64,000 nucleotides of DNA from Ornithodoros turicata (lineage: Eukaryota > Arthropoda > Arachnida > Ixodida > Argasidae). Within the stretch, counting starts at the first letter, position 1. Each line of letters opens with the position of its first letter. The position numbers and the translations under genes are program-made. Below are positions 1-13,030 of the stretch, in pieces. The stretch covers positions 82,770,668 to 82,834,667 of the forward strand of contig NC_088203.1 in NCBI RefSeq assembly GCF_037126465.1, read 5' to 3'. The notes beneath the pieces are model-generated. The model did no database searches and was not told the origin of the DNA. It saw only the letters and a program-made list of their open reading frames with translations.

Positions 1-1
1 G

Positions 2-166
2 GATGGCACCAGCGTTACACCTCGAGAAATTTGCAGCAACGTTCACGAATACGGAGAGTCCTGTGCCGTACGCCTTCCCACGGATCTCAACGTCGTTACT
101 GTGTACCTCCAGCCAGGGATCACGCACAGGCAAGCGGCAACCGCTGTAAACCACATGATGGACTGA
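2..166 (+). pseudogene. 3' end of an unrecognised reading frame, cut by the window edge
   Basis: 54 codons stay open from base 2 to a TGA at 164-166, including VVTVYLQPGITHRQAATAV. The codon pattern looks like real coding sequence rather than chance, probably a transposon protein, but I do not recognise the family. From 167 to about 530 there is AAG/GAA-rich, simple sequence with no gene. Confidence 0.35.
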
Positions 167-534
167 GTTAAGGTGGCGCAAGCCTTCAAGAAACTTTATC
201 AAGATCCATTCGTGGATCCCTTGGAAATGCGTCAGCATAACCCTTTCGAAACGCTTAACCCTTAACCGCTAACACGAACCCTGAACGCAAAAAGAGGAAG
301 CAAAAGAAGGAACCAAAGAAAAAGAAGCAAAAAAGAGAAAAGGAGGAAAGCAAAGAATGAGCCAAAAAGACGAAGCAAAAGAAAAAGGAAGAAGCAAAAG
401 AAGGAACCAAAGGCTTATGCGAATGCATTTTTTAAGGATACATAATAGATCTTCCTCAATCTTTTTTTTTTGTTCCGTGTTAGCACCGCGAAGCACCTGT
501 GACTATGAGCGGCGTACTGACGTGGACGGATGGA

Positions 535-760
535 GAGAGGGCAGCAGGAAGGAGCGGACAGGGGGGGATTAGTATGCGTCGTGGGCCGACTTGAGGGGGA
601 ACTGTGCCGACATTCGTCTGAAAAGTCTTCGGAAAACACATGGAAAACTCAGACCGCCCAGCCGGTGATAGGATTCGAACCCACCACCTCCCAGTCTTCA
701 GCACGACCTTGGCTACCACCACCGAGCGGCACACCTTAACCCGCTAGGCCACGCCGCTGG
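535..760 (-). mobile_element. tRNA-derived SINE, Ruka-like
   Basis: On the - strand a box A-like TGGCCTAGCGGG (about 751-734) is followed by box B GGTTCGAATCC (681-671). The body includes GTCGGCACAGTTCCCCCTC and GTCGGCCCACGACGCATAC. This architecture, and my memory of the tick Ruka SINE, support the call; the family name is tentative. Confidence 0.75.
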
Positions 761-762
761 TT

Positions 763-1146
763 AAACCTTCGAAATGGTGGACTTGCAGGTTCGAGGGCGT
801 CCCCACAACCGTCTACTCCTTCAGCCTTCCTTCTCTAAGGTGTCTAAGGTGAAAAACGTCTGGCGCATTCTCCCCTCAATTCGCATCGTATACGCAAACA
901 GCAGAAACAGAATGCTACGTGAGAAAGTTATCGGACGCGTTGAATGCGCGGACGTGCGCTGCTCCCTATGAAAAGCCCTAGACAAATCATTTCGCCGCAC
1001 TTCTTCGAATGTGCTTCATTCACTGTTTTCTCTATCTGTTCCTCAAGAAGGAAGAAGGCGAGAAGGAAAACGGCCTCTGAGTCGTTCTTGGGCACTAGGG
1101 TTCGTAAGATGTTTCAATGAGGTACACCGGGGGTCTTGATGGAGAC
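763..1146. other. Intergenic, nothing recognised
   Basis: No coding region, RNA gene or repeat could be supported here. Confidence 0.4.
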
Positions 1147-1149
1147 TAG

Positions 1150-1940
1150 TGCCCCTGCCACACTGGGCGTTTCGATGGCCATCTAAAGTGATGGCCATCC
1201 GACATTTCAATGTTCATTCATGCTTGACCGTTGCTACGCGGGCGATTCGATGCGCGTGGAGAGATTGACACGACACACGATTTGAACTTTGATGATTTTG
1301 GAACTTTAATACTGTTCTTATCGTTTATTTGTTTCCATTTTTGTTTGTTGGTGTCACGGAAGCAGGCAATTGATTGATCGATTTATAAAACACACACACA
1401 AGAAAAACGAGGAAGCAGACGAACTTTCAGACGGCTCACCGGGCAGGGTCTGTCATAGGGGGAGGGGGGGGCGGTCTTACGGAAATTTCATGCTTTGCGG
1501 TACAGCATCATCCAGGAGACAGGGTTTTTACATAGGGAACGCAGTTGCATGAGGGGCGGTGCCCCCCGCCTCCCCCCCTTAAATCGGCCCCTGTCACCGG
1601 GTGCTTTGCGCATGCGCGAAGTTGCGGGCTCAGGGGTGAAAATTAAAAAAAGTAAATACTAAATGATTCTAATTACACATAATTTTGTACTTTATTAACT
1701 TGCATTTCCTCACTTTGCCGTTCTATTGCGAACGTTTGTCTACCGCTTGCTTGCTCGCTAGGGACTGCCACCGGCAGTTTTCTGTGGTCATCGACAGACT
1801 TCGATGATGTATCTGGAGCCCCCATCGAGTTGATCCAGTTTAATGGTAATCAAAAGTGACCGTGTAGCAGCGTCCGATTATCATTCAATTCGGTGATCAT
1901 CGCTTTCGATGACCATCGAAACGCCCGTGTGGCAGGGGCA
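1150..1940. mobile_element. 791-bp DNA element with TIRs and TAG target duplication
   Basis: Left end TGCCCCTGCCACACTGGGCG and right end the inverse of TGCCCCTGCCACACGGGCG, continuing as TTTCGATGGCCATC / GATGACCATCGAAA. TAG stands on both sides (1147-1149, 1941-1943). No transposase is seen, so it is non-autonomous. A G-rich stretch at 1458-1590 may be a further insertion. Confidence 0.7.
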
Positions 1941-2189
1941 TAGCTGTTGAGGTACCTTGTCAGGTCCTTGTGTTGTCCCCAAGGTTTAGGTCCCTTCGTT
2001 TAGGTACCCCGTCAGTTGAGAGCGCAAATGGCGACGATAAGGATCACTGGAAAAGGTTAGGAAGGTTCATCTTTGGGGTAAATTCCAATGTCATGAACTA
2101 AACAGGCGTCCTAGAATCTTCGGGAGCGCAAATGGATGAAACTCGTCGACGGACCAACTGAGCTGCATATAGTGGTGACGTAAATAGTG

Positions 2190-2628
2190 TTAGAGGAACA
2201 CTGAAGTGCAAAAAAAAATCCCCTCGTAGAATGAAAGATGTCGTTACCTTGACATCCACACAAAAGGAACGGGGTTCATCCGTTCGTGATTTATGAGCGA
2301 AAGAGACTGCAATGTACGCTTTCCCTCTCCTCTCCTTCTCAAGAAGCCCGACATTGCGGAGAGGTCTCGGATTGGTCACCTCGAGCGATCTCCCTCGATT
2401 ATTGGACAAATCGATTTGAGGCAACCGATGAGAGAGCGCTCCGCATTATCGGTCTTCCCGAGAAAGAGATGGAGAGAGAAAGCGTAAATTGCGGGTTCTT
2501 TGGCTCATAAATCCCGAACTTGCGCAACTGACGAATCGCGTTCCTTTTGCGTTGGTATCAAAGTAACGACATCTTTCCTTCCGCGAAGAGAAATTTATGC
2601 ACTGTAGTGCACCTTTAACCGATCTTAC
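2190..2628. mobile_element. Foldback MITE, family B, copy 1
   Basis: Ends are TTAGAGGAACACTGAAGTGC and the inverse of TTAAAGGTGCACTACAGTGC. Arms include AAAGATGTCGTTACCTTGA and its inverse near 2560. The centre has an inverted GATTGG / CCAATC core. Confidence 0.65.
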
Positions 2629-4685
2629 CCGAACGCCTGCTTATTTGTTCGCCTGTCGTACGGAAGAAGAGAGAAGCATGCGTGTTCAAGTTCCTGGAAT
2701 GGAGTTTAACGGTCCGAAATTTGTTTCCGCACTCCGACGAACTAAAACAACGGGAAGGAACTTTCGAGAGTGCTCCAGCGCACCGGAGAAGAGAGCCTCA
2801 TTAATTACGATGCAATGCTTCGCAGTTCAGTGGCTTTGAATGGCTCCACTCCTGTTTTCTATGCAAACAAATACATGTAGCGGAAAAGGAAGCACCTTTC
2901 ACGCAATTATTCCCGTTTCACTAATCACTATTTCACTGAAACGAATCAAGTGAAGCGCGATCGAGCCGGTTTTGTTTATATCTCAGTTGCTGCCTTACGA
3001 GTGTAAGAAAAAGACACGGCGACGACGCTTGTTCCGTAATTGCTAAAGCTGGGATTCTTGTTCGCGAACGTTGTTCGTGACAATGAACAATTAGCCCCGT
3101 ATTCTCGCTAAGCCGTGATGATTCCCCATAGCCAAGAGGTGTCCTCTCATACTGCTTCAGTCGCGCAACTGTCACCGTTGTACAACCTGACTCTCTTCTC
3201 TTTATCTTAAGATGTACTCCATAAGCTCTGCACAAAATATCACCACAGTTGTTATCTCTGTTCGAAGCTTACTCGGGACAATCAAAGGCTGCTGGAAAGT
3301 GGTCCAGCGCGCTCTTGAGTGGAGGATACGGCAAGGGATAGCGCTGCGGCAGAGTGCGCTTCGCCAATCAGAGAGGACAGTTCGAAGCACCACTAGGCTG
3401 TGTAGGACCCTATGGGGCCTGGCTGTTTCGAGTTAAGTGCAGATCCAGTTGGAGGCAGGATCTGTTACTCTGTTTTAAATTTGTAATTCGCGGTGAAATC
3501 GGAAATATTGACCACGACTTGATAGATTATAACGACCGTGTCATGATCGGCAACCCCTGTAAGGAGCCCGTCTGCACGATCCGCTAGGAGCCCTACTCAT
3601 CGACACACGAGATCTACATCGTGATTGGACAATGGAAATTGGAATTATAAACGCGCGGAAGCGGACGTACGACTACCGTAGCAGACGACAGCAACAGCTC
3701 CTGTGAAAACGCGTAGAATGATGATGATAATCAACTTCAGAAGGAAGCATCTCCCGTGGGCCATCTACCGCTTGTACAAAAATTCTAAGGTAAGCTGAAG
3801 TATAAAGTATTGTAGAAATTGAGGAAGCAATGACGGGGCCGATGAGTAGCGCCACCGCTAGCCTCCAAACGCGGCGCTGGGAAGGGGTGCCTGTGACATC
3901 GTCGCTATAATCTAGTAGGTCGTGGTATTGACACACATGTGTGGTCTTCCGCCTGTAAAGCAAGCCAAGTGAGCTATGTACCATATACACACGCTGCACA
4001 ATTACGCTCTAAATGCGGGAAGACTTCGTTGACTTCGTTGGCCATTTGTGTCGCTTGACTTTTGTTCACCATATTGTGCAGAACAACAACAACAACAGAT
4101 ATATTCTGATGATGAAGTGGGGAGGTTTTCCACTCTAGGAATGGAACGCTACCCCATAGCTAGGGGATCTAATATGAGTGGTGACAATGATGAGTGATGA
4201 CGATGATGAGCGATGACGATGAGAGATGACGGGAATGATCGGAGCGGCGATGGCGATCCTGATCGTGATCGATCCGAGAGCGCCGTCGTGGTCACAATGA
4301 GTCCTTTAGGCCTGTCGCCTCAAAAAAGCCAACTACATGCATTGTGCAGAAGTTACGTAAGTATACTCATAAAAGACTGCAATAAAGCTGCCAGCCATAC
4401 CTCGAATGATTTAAACACTCCGCGGAATACAGCACCCCGACCATTCTGAACGAGGTGCGGACCTGTGGGTACGACAGTGGAGTCTTCCTAGACCGACGCG
4501 TGGCGTTTGCCTCAGCAAAAGGGGCAGGTCATCCACCCAACACAGAGGGCGCTAATATCGAGGCACCCTTACCTTAATCTCGCTGGCAAATTAAAAATAT
4601 TAAGCTTTCTCTGTCACATTTGTAACTTGTTACGCAAGGTTTATATAAACTGCCTGTCCGCCGACGTCTACATGCGCACGGGGGG

Positions 4686-4717
<32 letters not shown>

Positions 4718-5590
4718 GGAGGTAAAATATCTGTCTATGTACAAACATTTCAGCTGCGTGACACTCATCATGGGTCTGCTGCTCCATTTCTTTAAAGCGA
4801 ATGATCCATGCCGACGAAAGTTTTACGCACCGTGCAGGAAAAGAAAATTGAATGTGCCGAAACAGAGAGGCACGCGCTCCAAAGAAAGCCAGTCTTCTAT
4901 AGAAATTAATAAACGACGTTGTGCCCGAGTTTAACCCTTCCACTACTTACCCGTTTAAAAGATGCACGAAACTCGAGAGCAAAAACATGCATTTGCACTT
5001 TCAAAGGAGCCGAGCGAAATGAAAATTGTAGGCCAGCCTCGAGGGATTCCCAAACAACAATCCAAGAGGGCAAAGTAGCCAGTCCGGGAATGCATGGCAA
5101 CTCTCCCTTTTAATCTGGAAAGTGCTCACCAAACTGTGCGGGTATTAAAAGAAAAATATCGCGAATGCGAATAGAACAAATAAACGATGTAATTTAGCGC
5201 GCGCCAGGCAGCAAAAGTACAACGAAATTCATTACCCGGAATAATTTATATGGATGCGAGTGTTGCGCTTAATGGGTTAATCTCTTCGGGAAGGACGACC
5301 ATTTATGTGAGCACACCAGCAACGTCAGCAATATGTTCCACTCAGGATGCCAACAGAACTTTCTTGCTGTACGTGGTAGCTGACTGTTAATCATTCTTGC
5401 TGGTTTTGATTGTTCGCTGTGTGTTCTTCGTTGTGTCAACGGGAACACAATCACATGTTGCGAACCTTCAGCATTTATGAGTTCACGGGCATCAGGTACA
5501 TCTGATTCGATATATTAATAGGTGTTCAGAGCATGATACCTTGAGGAAAATATATATGGGTTTGGTGCCGTCATTGTTAAACTGTAACTT
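2629..5590. other. Intergenic, low-complexity patches only
   Basis: No convincing gene. It contains a GATGAC/GATGAG-rich patch at 4180-4270, a CAA run at 4082-4099, and a GA microsatellite at 4694-4718. Short open frames here lack any family resemblance. Confidence 0.4.
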
Positions 5591-5779
5591 GGATGCTTCA
5601 AATACGTATTGGCTCTGTAGTTGTTTTCTTCTTCGAACAATTCTTTAGCAATCGAATTTTCAAACGTTGCTTCTCCAAGCAAAAGTTGCGGACTCCCTCA
5701 TCAACGCTGGCTAGCAACGCTGGCTTCGATTCGTGGGGCCATCTGTTGAGAATGCACACAACTACGCAAACCAAGTCGG

Positions 5780-5945
5780 GCCTGAAACCATCGTAATTTT
5801 GTTCTGGGCCGACTTCATAATGATCTGTGCCGATATTTGCCACAGTGCGCGTCTCAGCACAACCTGGGGACAGCACACAAACAGAGCAGGTGCCGGGTTT
5901 CGAACCCGACACAACATGAGCAGGCATCTTCTGTAAGCCCGTGGA
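5780..5945 (-). mobile_element. Old tRNA-derived SINE fragment
   Basis: Box B-like GGGTTTCGAACCC at about 5897-5909, with downstream (- strand) text resembling the body of the SINE at 535-760 (GGCACAGATCATTATGAAGT, GTCGGCCCAGAAC). Confidence 0.5.
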
Positions 5946-6037
5946 ACTCCATAAAAGAGAGGAATGAATCTACGTGTAACACGATTCACTCGAAGGGGCA
6001 GTCAATCAACCCCACGTAGCACTACACGCGGACGAAA

Positions 6038-6513
6038 TTAACGGGGCAGTGATGTGCAAAAATTTCTCCTCGCGGATTTAAAGATGTCGTTATCTTGACA
6101 ACAATACAAAGGGAACGAGAAAGCTTTTGCGGGAGGCGGAACAAGCGGGAGGGGACGGAAGAAGGATTCGTCCGTTGCATCGTTCGTGATTTATGATCGA
6201 TAGAAAAAAAAACGCAATTTACGCCTTCCCTCTTTCTCTCTTCTTCTCAAGAAGCACGTCAGTGCGGAGAGGCCCTGTCATTGGTCCCTTCAAACGAACC
6301 TTCCGCGATGATTGGGCAAATCGTTTGAGGACACCAATGACAGGACGTTCCACATTGCTGCACTTCTTGAGCAGGAGAGAAAAGTGAAATCGCGGTTTCG
6401 TTCGCACACAAATAATGAACGACGCGACAGATGAATCACGTTCCTTTTGGATTGCTGTCAAGGTAACGGCATTTTTCATTTCGCGGGGAGAAATTTTTTT
6501 AATGCACCTTTAA
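6038..6513. mobile_element. Foldback MITE, family B, copy 2
   Basis: Left TTAACGGGGCAGTGATGTGC then AAAAATTTCTCCTCGCGG; right end is the inverse of TTAAAGGTGCATTAAAAAAA then TTTCTCCCCGCG. Internal words such as GATGTCGTTATCTTGACA match copy 1. Confidence 0.7.
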
Positions 6514-6704
6514 ACGTCCTGCGCTGTCGAATTATTTGAAATAATGAATGGGAGGTTTCATCGCCCATATATACTCTACCCCATTGCTGGTGGTGATGTG
6601 GGGAATGAAATAATGAGGCCCTTCACAATAAGGATCGAGGTCCTATATGGTTTCCAAAGAAGGTCAGCTTTGAGGGCAGAGCGTTGGTGGGCTGGATTCA
6701 GACT

Positions 6705-7437
6705 TGTACGTATTTGGAGTATTGTATTTAACATACTGTATTTTAAATACAATTTGCGGTATTTTGGTACTCTACTCAATACATTTTGTTTTGTGTATTT
6801 GTACTCTATTTAAAATACATTTTATGGTATTTTCTACTCAATACTCTAATTACAGAATTTGGATCTCCCTCTAAAACTCTGTGTGTCTCGTCTTTCCATT
6901 ATCTTGCTTGTTCAGTGGAAATTTCCTGAGTCCCTCGGACTTGACCTGGACATTGGCCCTCCTTGGAAGTCTTCATCTAGATATCCTGCCCCTTGTGTCC
7001 TAATCCTTGTGTCCTAATCCAGTGAGGGTTCTATTATGTGCGCTCAGACGCGGTGACGCCGAATTCTGACCTCGCCGAGCAGTGACCTGCTAGAAGTTTG
7101 TTCTGGGTCACATATACTTAGTGGAGTTATGTGGTATCTCTTTGTCATCTTTTTGGGACTTGTGTTTAGATTACTCCTATCACACAGCGGCGGCTTGCGT
7201 AGTGCGCGGGGTTTTGGTGATTCATGTCACCTAGCGGCGACTTGCCGCGTTGACCAGTGACCGGTTACTTTTTGCGTTCAAGGATAAATAGTATCTTAAT
7301 TTTATTTCAAATACTTTTTGAAGTATTTTGTACTCTATCTTAACTACTTTAATTTTCATGTATTTATACTCTATCTTAATTACATTCTAACGTTAGTATT
7401 TATTATCTTATCTTAAATACGTTTTTGAGTATCTTGT
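6705..7437. mobile_element. AT-rich non-autonomous element with GTACTCTAT-type subterminal repeats
   Basis: Both ends carry multiple variants of TGTATTTGTACTCTATTTAA, in one orientation at 6710-6860 and the same word set at 7280-7437. The pattern resembles hAT-like elements with simple subterminal arrays. Exact ends are uncertain. Confidence 0.4.
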
Positions 7438-7439
7438 AC

Positions 7440-8535
7440 ATGTCTTGCTGGATTTGACCACGGACGAAGCAATTTTGATAGAGAGAGAGAGGGCGAGAGT
7501 CCATCTGATTAAGTGTGACTCTGCTGTCGCAACAGAGGCACACACGGGAGACCCTGAAAACCGTCATTACTACACTGACGATGCACGGTTGAACGCCTAC
7601 AAACCACACTCGATTTAAATTCAACTCGAATTGCCTCTTCGTCGATGTGTGGCCGTCGCTCGACACAAATTTAATTTGTGCGTGCACGCATTCTGGCCAC
7701 TGGAGACACATTGTTCCGCATCGTTTGCCTTTCGTCTCCATTAAGCCTACTCCTATTGACCCCCTTCGTGAAATAGAGGTTAAAGGTAACAGTGAAGGTC
7801 CCCACCGAAGGCCAGTATAGTACGGGCGTAATCAATATAAATGAGAAAACAAACAGCCAGACTGAAAAAGAAGCAACTCTGAAGCATACGCGCGAACAAG
7901 TTCTCCCCTGGGGCAAAGAAATTCCTGGCTCTCTCGACTTTTGCCATTAAGCAGGTTAGCGGAGTTTTACTCGTTTTATTTCTCCTTCTTCCGCTTTCTT
8001 CGTCAGGGCTAACGAATTCACCGTTCGAAGTATCAGGTGTCAAAGGGCGGAAAAATCTGACAGTGTAGTCAAGGCCCGAAAAGAACTTCGCGAAATAATG
8101 GTAAATAAAGCCGAACTCAACAACACAAAATTTAGATAAATATTCCCGAGGGGAGCTCCTTCTTTGACGTCGATTTTTCAAATGCAAATTGGACGGAGTC
8201 TTTGAGCCCGTATTCCACTGCGCGGCACAGTGAAATGAAAGTTTTTACAATTTGCATAATATTCATTCATTTTAGGTAGCAGCCTGTTATAAATGGTCCA
8301 GCTTTTCTTCACAAATACGACACACGATTATTTGATTCTTTCCTGGTAGTGGTGGTTTTAAATGCTTTGGTATTGGTTGTTCTACAACTGTTTATATTAG
8401 ATGCTAGAGGATGCCAGGGAAGTTTAAAAAGAAATCCTCGTCCTATATTTTCGCAGCAAGTTTCGGGAGTTTGACACGCGTACGCAAATAATTTTAGTTC
8501 TGCTCACTCTAGGTTACAAAATATACTACCAGGGT
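7440..8535. other. Intergenic, nothing recognised
   Basis: Only short unremarkable open frames. There is no repeat that I can pair within the window. Confidence 0.35.
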
Positions 8536-8539
8536 GCAA

Positions 8540-8756
8540 TCACCGGCTTAGTGGCTACGATGATGGATTTCCACGCCAGGACTGGTCGGCGCGGGGACTG
8601 GGGTGGACTGGGAGGCGACCTAGATTCGAATCTGGGACCCGGCTGTGTTGTCTGGGTGTTTTCCTGGGTTTTCCTCGAACGCTTTAAGACAAATGTCGGC
8701 CCAGTTCCCTGTGAAGTCGGCCCAGGACGCACGACCCCTCCCACCCCACCCTGGCG
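8540..8756 (+). mobile_element. tRNA-derived SINE, Ruka-like, + strand
   Basis: Box A-like CTTAGTGGCTACGATG, box B-like GATTCGAATCTGG near 8623, then GGTGTTTTCCTGGGTTTTCC and AATGTCGGCCCAGTTCCC, GTCGGCCCAGGACGC. The body matches the SINE at 535-760 in the opposite orientation. Confidence 0.72.
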
Positions 8757-9855
8757 GTTAATGAGACGGTCTCGTACAGCCGGGGCGATTCCAAAACTAT
8801 CTTCACGAATACTGTGCATATACAACCGTCAATGTCTCATTCAGAATAACGAAGTCGTATTCGAGGAATGTTGTCGAAACGTGTCGTAACAGCTGACGAC
8901 GAAATCTGCACTTTACTCTCGTGCAACGTCACGCATGTCATCGGCCTTCGGGTAAGTCGCCCTCGTCGCCCATTGGCTGGGCGAAGAGCCAAGCAGCAGT
9001 TTGCAATTGTCGCCGTTGCCATGGCAGTTGCAACTTGCAGAAGGATCTTGGATTACGTCATCCCCATAAGCTCCCCTTTGCTCTTGAAATGGGGACGCTC
9101 AGACGCATATCTCCACGAACGGGGAATGTAGCCCGTGCATTGACTATGGGGTTACCGAGAAATTGGCCTTTTTGGGATTTGTGCTGTTGTCAAGGGGATT
9201 TATCGCCGCTTTTTGGCCAATTTCCCCTCGAAAATGTTCTTTTGTGCTAGAGGTGACAATGAGAAAATGAAAAAGAAGTGGCGCATAACCGGATACGTGG
9301 AAGCTAAGTCCCGTGTTTTCTTTCCGCGAGTATTTAATGCGGTTTGAGATAAACACGCACTCCTTCTCCGTGTACGTCGTCAGCGACGCTTGATTTCGAA
9401 ACCTGATCAGTGTGCAACGGGGAGTGTAATGAAAGCGCGCGTAATATATTTTTTGGTAGGAGCTGTAATGCGACAGCGCGGATGACGGACGACGTCAGTT
9501 TGTGATTTTGGGTGGGGTTGGCCTGTAGCTTTTAACTTGTCTCTCAAGATCCACACATATATATAGTTGATCTAAACCAGCAAGCGGGCCACTTCTTAGA
9601 ATGTGCGTCTTTCGCCTGAGAACCGAAAGAAAATGTACGAGAGTTGTGCCCAGTGACTTCTGAAAGTCGTCCGCTCACGCCGGTGCACTAGCACGCGCAA
9701 AACCGGACGATTTCTGCATCCAATCACGTACTTTCCCGCAGGGCGACGTAGCCGTTCTTATTGTTGCCAGCCCGGATCGTGGTATGCTCTGCAATCTCTA
9801 TCACTTTAATTCGGTTACTTAATATTCGTGACGTTCTTTGTCGGGTAAATTCACA

Positions 9856-9960
9856 GTGGTGGTGGTGGTGGTGGTGACGGTGAAAGGGCTCGCCGTTGTC
9901 GGCCTAACAGCTGTGGGCAACGTCACGACTGACGTCCTGGGAAATGTGCGTCCTTGCCTG
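9856..9960 (-). mobile_element. 3' end of a LINE with (ACC)n tail
   Basis: On the - strand, text ending in GCCGACAACGGCGAGCCC is followed by a run of ACC repeats. The segment (GCCGTTGTCGGCC ... GGGCAACGTCACGAC on +) is shared with the LINE end at 63585-63625. Confidence 0.45.
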
Positions 9961-10083
9961 ACTTCTAAGGGAACTATGTGTAAGGGTCTGTACCATGCAG
10001 TATTCCATTTTCAACAAACGGCAATCGAATGGTACACTGTATGACAGGGGGCAGGGGCGAGACCGTGCCTTTAAAGGAACCAT

Positions 10084-10090
10084 TATAAAA
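10084..10090 (+). promoter_or_regulatory. Possible TATA box (TATAAAA)
   Basis: TATAAAA lies about 290 bases before the ATG at 10378. A start site about 30 bases downstream would fall near 10114, and no other ATG occurs between there and 10378. This is motif evidence only. Confidence 0.35.
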
Positions 10091-10377
10091 CTCCATCCGT
10101 CCTTTGTCCATCGTGGAGCATCTTTCTTCCCCGCGCCCCTTACAACGTCGTAGCTTATCGAACCGTCGCCGATACAGCCTAAATTTAACGGACTCTTAAG
10201 ACAGAAACCGGCAACCCTGTTCGTCTCGTGAGAATCCCACGTGCGGTAACTTCATTGAGCACGCGGCGGCCAAAGGAGCAGCAGCTGTCCGTCCCGAAGC
10301 CCAAGGCGAGCAACAACAACAACAACAACATCCTCCGTGAAGCAAATCGGACAGAGCGGCACAGCGAGCGGCACAAC

Positions 10378-10482
10378 ATGGCAGCTCCCGACACCGCGTC
10401 CGGGAACAACCACACCAACACCAACATGACTTACTATTACACCGCCGTGCTTGCGCATATGCCGCATTTGCTCTTCCGAAAG
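10378..10482 (+). CDS. Pde8: Candidate alternative first coding exon (1a) of PDE8
   Basis: An ATG in a strong context (ACAACATGG) opens 35 codons, beginning MAAPDTASGN and ending HLLFRK, then a good donor (AAG|GTGAGA). It ends in phase 0, which is what PDE8 exon 2 (20522) needs. It is the first ATG downstream of a TATAAAA at 10084. The 5' leader has a CAA-rich run. The link to PDE8 is inference: the intron would be about 10 kb and the residues do not resemble the vertebrate MGCAPS start. It could belong to another transcript. Confidence 0.42.
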
Positions 10483-11404
10483 GTGAGATCCTGACTATAC
10501 AGCCTGTAGGAGGCTATGCCTGACCCACACCACTATGACGCGGTCGCTGCTCTGCTCCCACTCATGCTGCTCTGCCTGTTGCTGAAACAATCTGGCAGAG
10601 GACGTTCAACAACATCATTCAGCGTATTTCGGTATTAGCATCGTTGACGTCATTCAACACAATTATGTGATGTTGAGTGACCGATTGCGATGTGATGTGA
10701 TGTGATGTTAGGGTCCAATGACAGGTTTCCAAGTTGATGTCGCTGGGCTGTGAGCGAGGCCTAGAATCGTGTGCAGACCTATGATCAACTCCGCTACCCC
10801 AGAATAAGCGGAAGAATCGGTATACAGATTGAGTTTGTTAATTTTTGGCCTCAGATAAGTCGTCGCACTTGTGACCATATAAATAGTGAAACAAATGGAT
10901 ACTAACTTTTGAGATCGATTATGAAAGCATGCAATTACCAGTTCGTTCTCGGGCACTCAGGAGTACGCTGAGCGATACTTGGGTACTTATAAGGTGACAC
11001 AGACATTGACGGAGGAAATACATTCCATCAACGGAATCACGCTTTTCTCAACATCGTAAATCTGTTCCAAGGACACACAATAGCCAGTATACATTGTACA
11101 CAATGCGGGTGATATGCACGATACCCGGAGAAGAGCAATTGACACGGTGAAAAATCGTAAGAGTTTATGCAGATAATTGAAAGTTATATCGAGTATCACT
11201 ATCGCTCCTAATGACCCCTAACAGATGTCCACTTCCATCTACGCTGTATAGTAATCGCCCTGCTTGCCTGTTTTACGCTGTTTTTAGGAACAGTGGGTCT
11301 ATAGCTATGTCTAATTCGTATTTCAAAAGCGGATGGAACTTGCCCTAGCGAGTTCATACTCGAAAAATAGAACTTCACCGAATGACACACACAAAGCTAA
11401 CCGT

Positions 11405-11616
11405 CTTACCCATAAAAATTAACTTCACCACATACAAGGCTCTTAGCAAACGATCATCCCGAGGGAGGTCGTTCTTTCCCTGATCTGCTAAAAACGGGGG
11501 CTGTACGCCATTTATGTGGCATTATGCAGTTCATAATTTGCCACAAAAATGGCGTACGCCCCCCGTTTTCGTCAAATCAAGGGAGAGAGTGTTGCAATTC
11601 GGGGTTTTGGTTGGCT
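11405..11616. mobile_element. Foldback MITE family A, copy cut by its neighbour
   Basis: Left arm TTAACTTCACCACATAC; hairpin centre GGCGTACGCC-type around 11505-11560; the right end is missing where the next copy begins at 11617. Probably inside PDE8 intron 1. Confidence 0.7.
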
Positions 11617-11857
11617 GCACTCTAAAAACTGAACTTCACCGCTGTGCGCCAACCATTGCCACGAATGATAGGATATCGCTTCTGATTCGAGGAGAGGGGG
11701 GAGGCGTACGCCTTTTTGTGTCAATTATCATATATCCAAATTGACACAAAAAGGCTTACGCCTCCCTCTCTCCTCGAATCAGAAGCGATAATTCTATCAT
11801 TCGTGGCAATGGTTGGCGCAGAGCGTGCTATGCAGTGAAGGTCAGTTTTTAGAGTGT
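11617..11857. mobile_element. Foldback MITE family A, near-complete
   Basis: CACTCTAAAAACTGAACTTC at the left and its inverse at the right; the arms pair over nearly the full length (GATTCGAGGAGAG / CTCTCCTCGAATC) around a short loop at about 11735. Confidence 0.85.
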
Positions 11858-11906
11858 GGGTGCGTGTTGTGCTGTGAAGTTCTTTGTCGACTAGTGCGAT
11901 GGAGTA

Positions 11907-12156
11907 CACTCTAAAAACTGAACTTCACCGCATAGCACGCTCTGCGCCAACCATTGCCAAGAATGATAAGATTATCGCGTCTGATTCGAAGAGAGAGGGG
12001 GGGCGTACGCCTTTTTGTGGCAATTTGGATATATGAAATTGTCACAAAAAGGCGTACGCCCCTCTCTCTCTCTTCGAATCAGAAGCGATAACCCTATCAT
12101 TCGTGGTAATGGTTGGCGCAGAGCGTGCTATGCGGTGAAGTTCAGTTTTTAGAGTG
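11907..12156. mobile_element. Foldback MITE family A, complete, TA duplication
   Basis: 250 bp, almost one perfect hairpin. TA at 11905-11906 and 12157-12158. Ends CACTCTAAAAACTGAACTTC / inverse. The clearest reference copy for the GATTCGAAGAGAG subfamily. Confidence 0.9.
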
Positions 12157-12479
12157 TAGTCGGTAATGATATAACCCATGTTAACGACGAACGTCATACC
12201 ACCGTCGGAACAAGTTCCAAAGAGGACCGGAGGACATGTTCTAGCTCCTATATGTATAAAATCCTTTTGCATATGTATAATTACGATACTAATTAATTTG
12301 TATAATTACCACGAAAATGGCGTACCCCCAACCCCCTTTTTAACAACGAGACAAAAAGTTCTCATTCGCAATGATGGTTGGCTAGGAGCGTGTGATGCCA
12401 TGGAGCTGTTTTTAGAGCTGGTTTTAGGGCTCGGCTTTGCTGGACAATTAATGCAAAACGGAAAGCGTCAAAAAAAGGA

Positions 12480-13030
12480 GGTGTGTACAACGCCATTTTC
12501 AACTAATCAGGAGGTAGAACGGTATCATGCAGAATGATGATTGGCTAGGGGCGTGCTATGAAAGTTCTATCTTCACACTGTACATAATCAACAGCCACAC
12601 TCTTAAAACAGAACTTCGCCGCATAGCACGTAATGCGCCAATCATTGCCGCGAACGATGGGGTTATCGCTTTTGATTCGAGGAGAGAAGGAGTCGTAAGC
12701 ATTATTGTGGCTTGCTATATTGACTCTTGCGGCAATCAACGTATGTCCAAATTCCAGAACAAAAGAAGCATGTATAACATTTTCAACAAATCAGAAAAGA
12801 GACATATTACAAACAGAACCTCATCACGCTGAAAACCGACCATTGCACAGAATGACATCGTTATACCACCACTGATTTGTGGAAAGCGCCGGGCGTGCGC
12901 CTTTTTGTGACAATTAACGTAATTGCATAAGAGTTACAAAAAAGACACACGCCCGTTTTCAACAATCAGTGACGAGAACAACGCCATTCTGGATTATGGT
13001 TCACTGGGAGAGCGTAGGCTGCGTAATTAA
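12480..13030. mobile_element. Three decayed foldback MITE family A fragments
   Basis: A right half at about 12480-12570, a left half at 12597-12740, and a near-complete decayed copy at about 12812-13030 (GGCGTGCGCCTTTTTGTGAC and inverse). An older right-half trace lies at 12300-12400. Confidence 0.6.
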